This document shows positions 5,222 through 6,079 of a DNA stretch of 6,079 bases, piece after piece. The stretch's first letter is position 1. Each line of letters opens with the position of its first letter. Under the pieces are notes generated by a model. It was given only the letters and a program-made list of their open reading frames with translations. It was not told where the DNA came from and did no database searches. The DNA comes from Elusimicrobiota bacterium (GTDB taxonomy: Bacteria; Elusimicrobiota; Elusimicrobia; UBA1565; UBA9628). The translations under genes and the position numbers were made by a program. The stretch spans positions 1 through 6,079 of the forward strand of contig JACQBB010000153.1 in assembly GCA_016194625.1 (NCBI GenBank), read 5' to 3'.

Positions 5222-6079
5222 TTAGGCGGCGACCTTCGGCGGCTCGCGCTTGAGGACGAGCGTGTGGATGGGATGGCCCAGCGCGGCCTCGCACGCCTCG
5301 GCGAAGGCCTCGTTGAGGGTCGGGTGCGGGTGGATGGTGGCCGCCACCTGCTCGAGCGTCACGCCGACCGACACCGCCAGGCACGCCTCGCCGATCAGGT
5401 CCGACGCGTTGGGGCCGACGAAGCCCGCGCCCAGGATGCGGTGGCCGTTCTTGTCGGCGACCACCTTGCAGAAGCCCTCGGTCTCGCGCACGGCCTGCGC
5501 GCGGCCCGAGGCGATGAACGGGAACTTGCCCACCACGGTCGCAAAGCCCGCGGCCTTCGCCTCGGCGTCGGTCATGCCCACCCAGGAGATCTCGGGGTCC
5601 GTGAACACCGCCCAGGGCACGTGACCGCGCGGCTCCAGCGGCTTGCCGGCGATGGACTGGGCCGCCAGGATGCCCTCGCGGCTGGCCTTGTGCGCCAGGT
5701 AGGGCTGGCCGACCACGTCGCCGATGGCGTAGATGTTGGACGCGCTCGACAGCAGTTCGGTGTCCACGACGATGTGGCCGCGCTTGTCGACTTCGACGCC
5801 GGCCTTGTCCAGGCCCAGGTCCTTGCTGCGCGGCACGCGGCCGACGGCGAGTAGGATCTTGTCGCAGGGGATCTTCTTGACGCCCTCGGGCGTCTCCACG
5901 GTCAGCTCCAGGCGCTTGCCCTTCTTGGCCCAGGACTTGGCCTTGGAGCCGAGGAAGGTCTCCACGCCGAGCTTGGCCAGGCTGCGCCCGACGACCGAGG
6001 ACATGTCGCGCTCGATGACGGGCAGGAGCGAGTCGGTGAACTCGACCACCGTCACCTTGGAGCCCAGCTTGGCGAAGAT
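5222..6079 (-). CDS. lpd: Dihydrolipoyl dehydrogenase (E3), 3' part, truncated by window edge
   Basis: Only the last 285 residues are present; the reading frame is open to the window edge, so the FAD-binding N-terminus with the redox-active cysteine pair lies outside. Full enzymes have about 460-475 residues, so roughly 180 are missing. The fragment begins in the NAD-binding domain (KLGSKVTVVEF). It contains VGRVPR (fragment residues 79-84), the second FAD motif YAIGDVVGQPYLAHKASREG spanning about 117-136, and the dimerisation domain from VPWAVFTDPEISWVG (about 154) to the end. The catalytic dyad of the partner subunit is visible in HPHPTLNE, with His252 and Glu257. The HPHPT form points to E3 rather than glutathione or mercuric reductase. 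E3 reoxidises dihydrolipoamide using NAD in pyruvate, 2-oxoglutarate, branched-chain or glycine-cleavage complexes; which one is served cannot be told. It is the first visible cistron of the minus-strand operon, 4 bases ahead of lipB. A GTG inside the fragment near 6055 is not a real start. Confidence 0.96.
   Translation of the reverse strand: MFAKLGSKVTVVEFTDSLLPVIERDMSSVVGRSLAKLGVETFLGSKAKSWAKKGKRLELTVETPEGVKKIPCDKILLAVGRVPRSKDLGLDKAGVEVDKRGHIVVDTELLSSASNIYAIGDVVGQPYLAHKASREGILAAQSIAGKPLEPRGHVPWAVFTDPEISWVGMTDAEAKAAGFATVVGKFPFIASGRAQAVRETEGFCKVVADKNGHRILGAGFVGPNASDLIGEACLAVSVGVTLEQVAATIHPHPTLNEAFAEACEAALGHPIHTLVLKREPPKVAA

Noticed and set aside
3444..5854. Several long plus-strand open frames opposite PLD, lipB and lpd
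   Set aside because: They show no recognisable domain, are compositionally biased and lie entirely opposite well-identified enzymes.
6053..6055. GTG as a start codon for dihydrolipoyl dehydrogenase
   Set aside because: The frame stays open to the window edge and the upstream residues (IFAKLGSK) match the NAD-domain sequence, so the gene is cut by the edge.
1..6079. Search for CRISPR repeats, tRNAs, transposase genes, terminal inverted repeats or phage genes
   Set aside because: None was seen by eye. The window is almost completely filled by the seven genes listed, and base composition looks even throughout.

Overview
This 6,079-base window is very GC-rich (roughly two thirds or more G+C) and densely coding, with only one intergenic gap longer than about 30 bases. 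It looks like an ordinary chromosomal segment of a high-GC bacterium. The genus or phylum cannot be fixed from the sequence. No tRNA, rRNA, CRISPR array, insertion sequence or phage gene is visible.

Layout: positions 32-1305 carry two plus-strand genes, a 3-hydroxyacyl-CoA dehydrogenase with an unusually short second C-terminal domain and an overlapping 74-residue small protein. They converge on a minus-strand run of five genes, which in transcription order are: dihydrolipoyl dehydrogenase (3' part only; its start lies beyond the right edge), lipB octanoyltransferase, an exported two-HKD phospholipase D-family protein resembling PLD3/PLD4, a HAD-superfamily phosphatase-like protein, and an MFS transporter of the organophosphate:phosphate antiporter (OPA/GlpT) type. 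The first four are separated by 4, 13 and 2 bases and are very probably one operon. The transporter follows after 45 bases that contain a possible promoter of its own. A 7-bp GC-rich hairpin sits exactly where the two transcription directions meet.

How the genes may work together: Lpd and LipB form a lipoate module. LipB loads octanoate onto lipoyl domains and Lpd reoxidises the dihydrolipoamide of 2-oxoacid dehydrogenase or glycine cleavage complexes. The three downstream genes suggest a second theme, phosphoester scavenging: an extracytoplasmic phosphodiesterase (PLD), a transporter for phosphorylated organic compounds (OPA) and a cytoplasmic phosphatase (HAD). That link is an inference from gene order and family chemistry. 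The dehydrogenase pair belongs to fatty-acid or hydroxyacyl-CoA metabolism and is not obviously connected.

Most of the window is recognisable metabolism. The points most worth a second look are the PLD/HAD/OPA grouping, the cysteine-free DUF1858-like small protein (or displaced dehydrogenase tail) at 1081-1305, and residue substitutions at family-conserved positions in LipB and the transporter.
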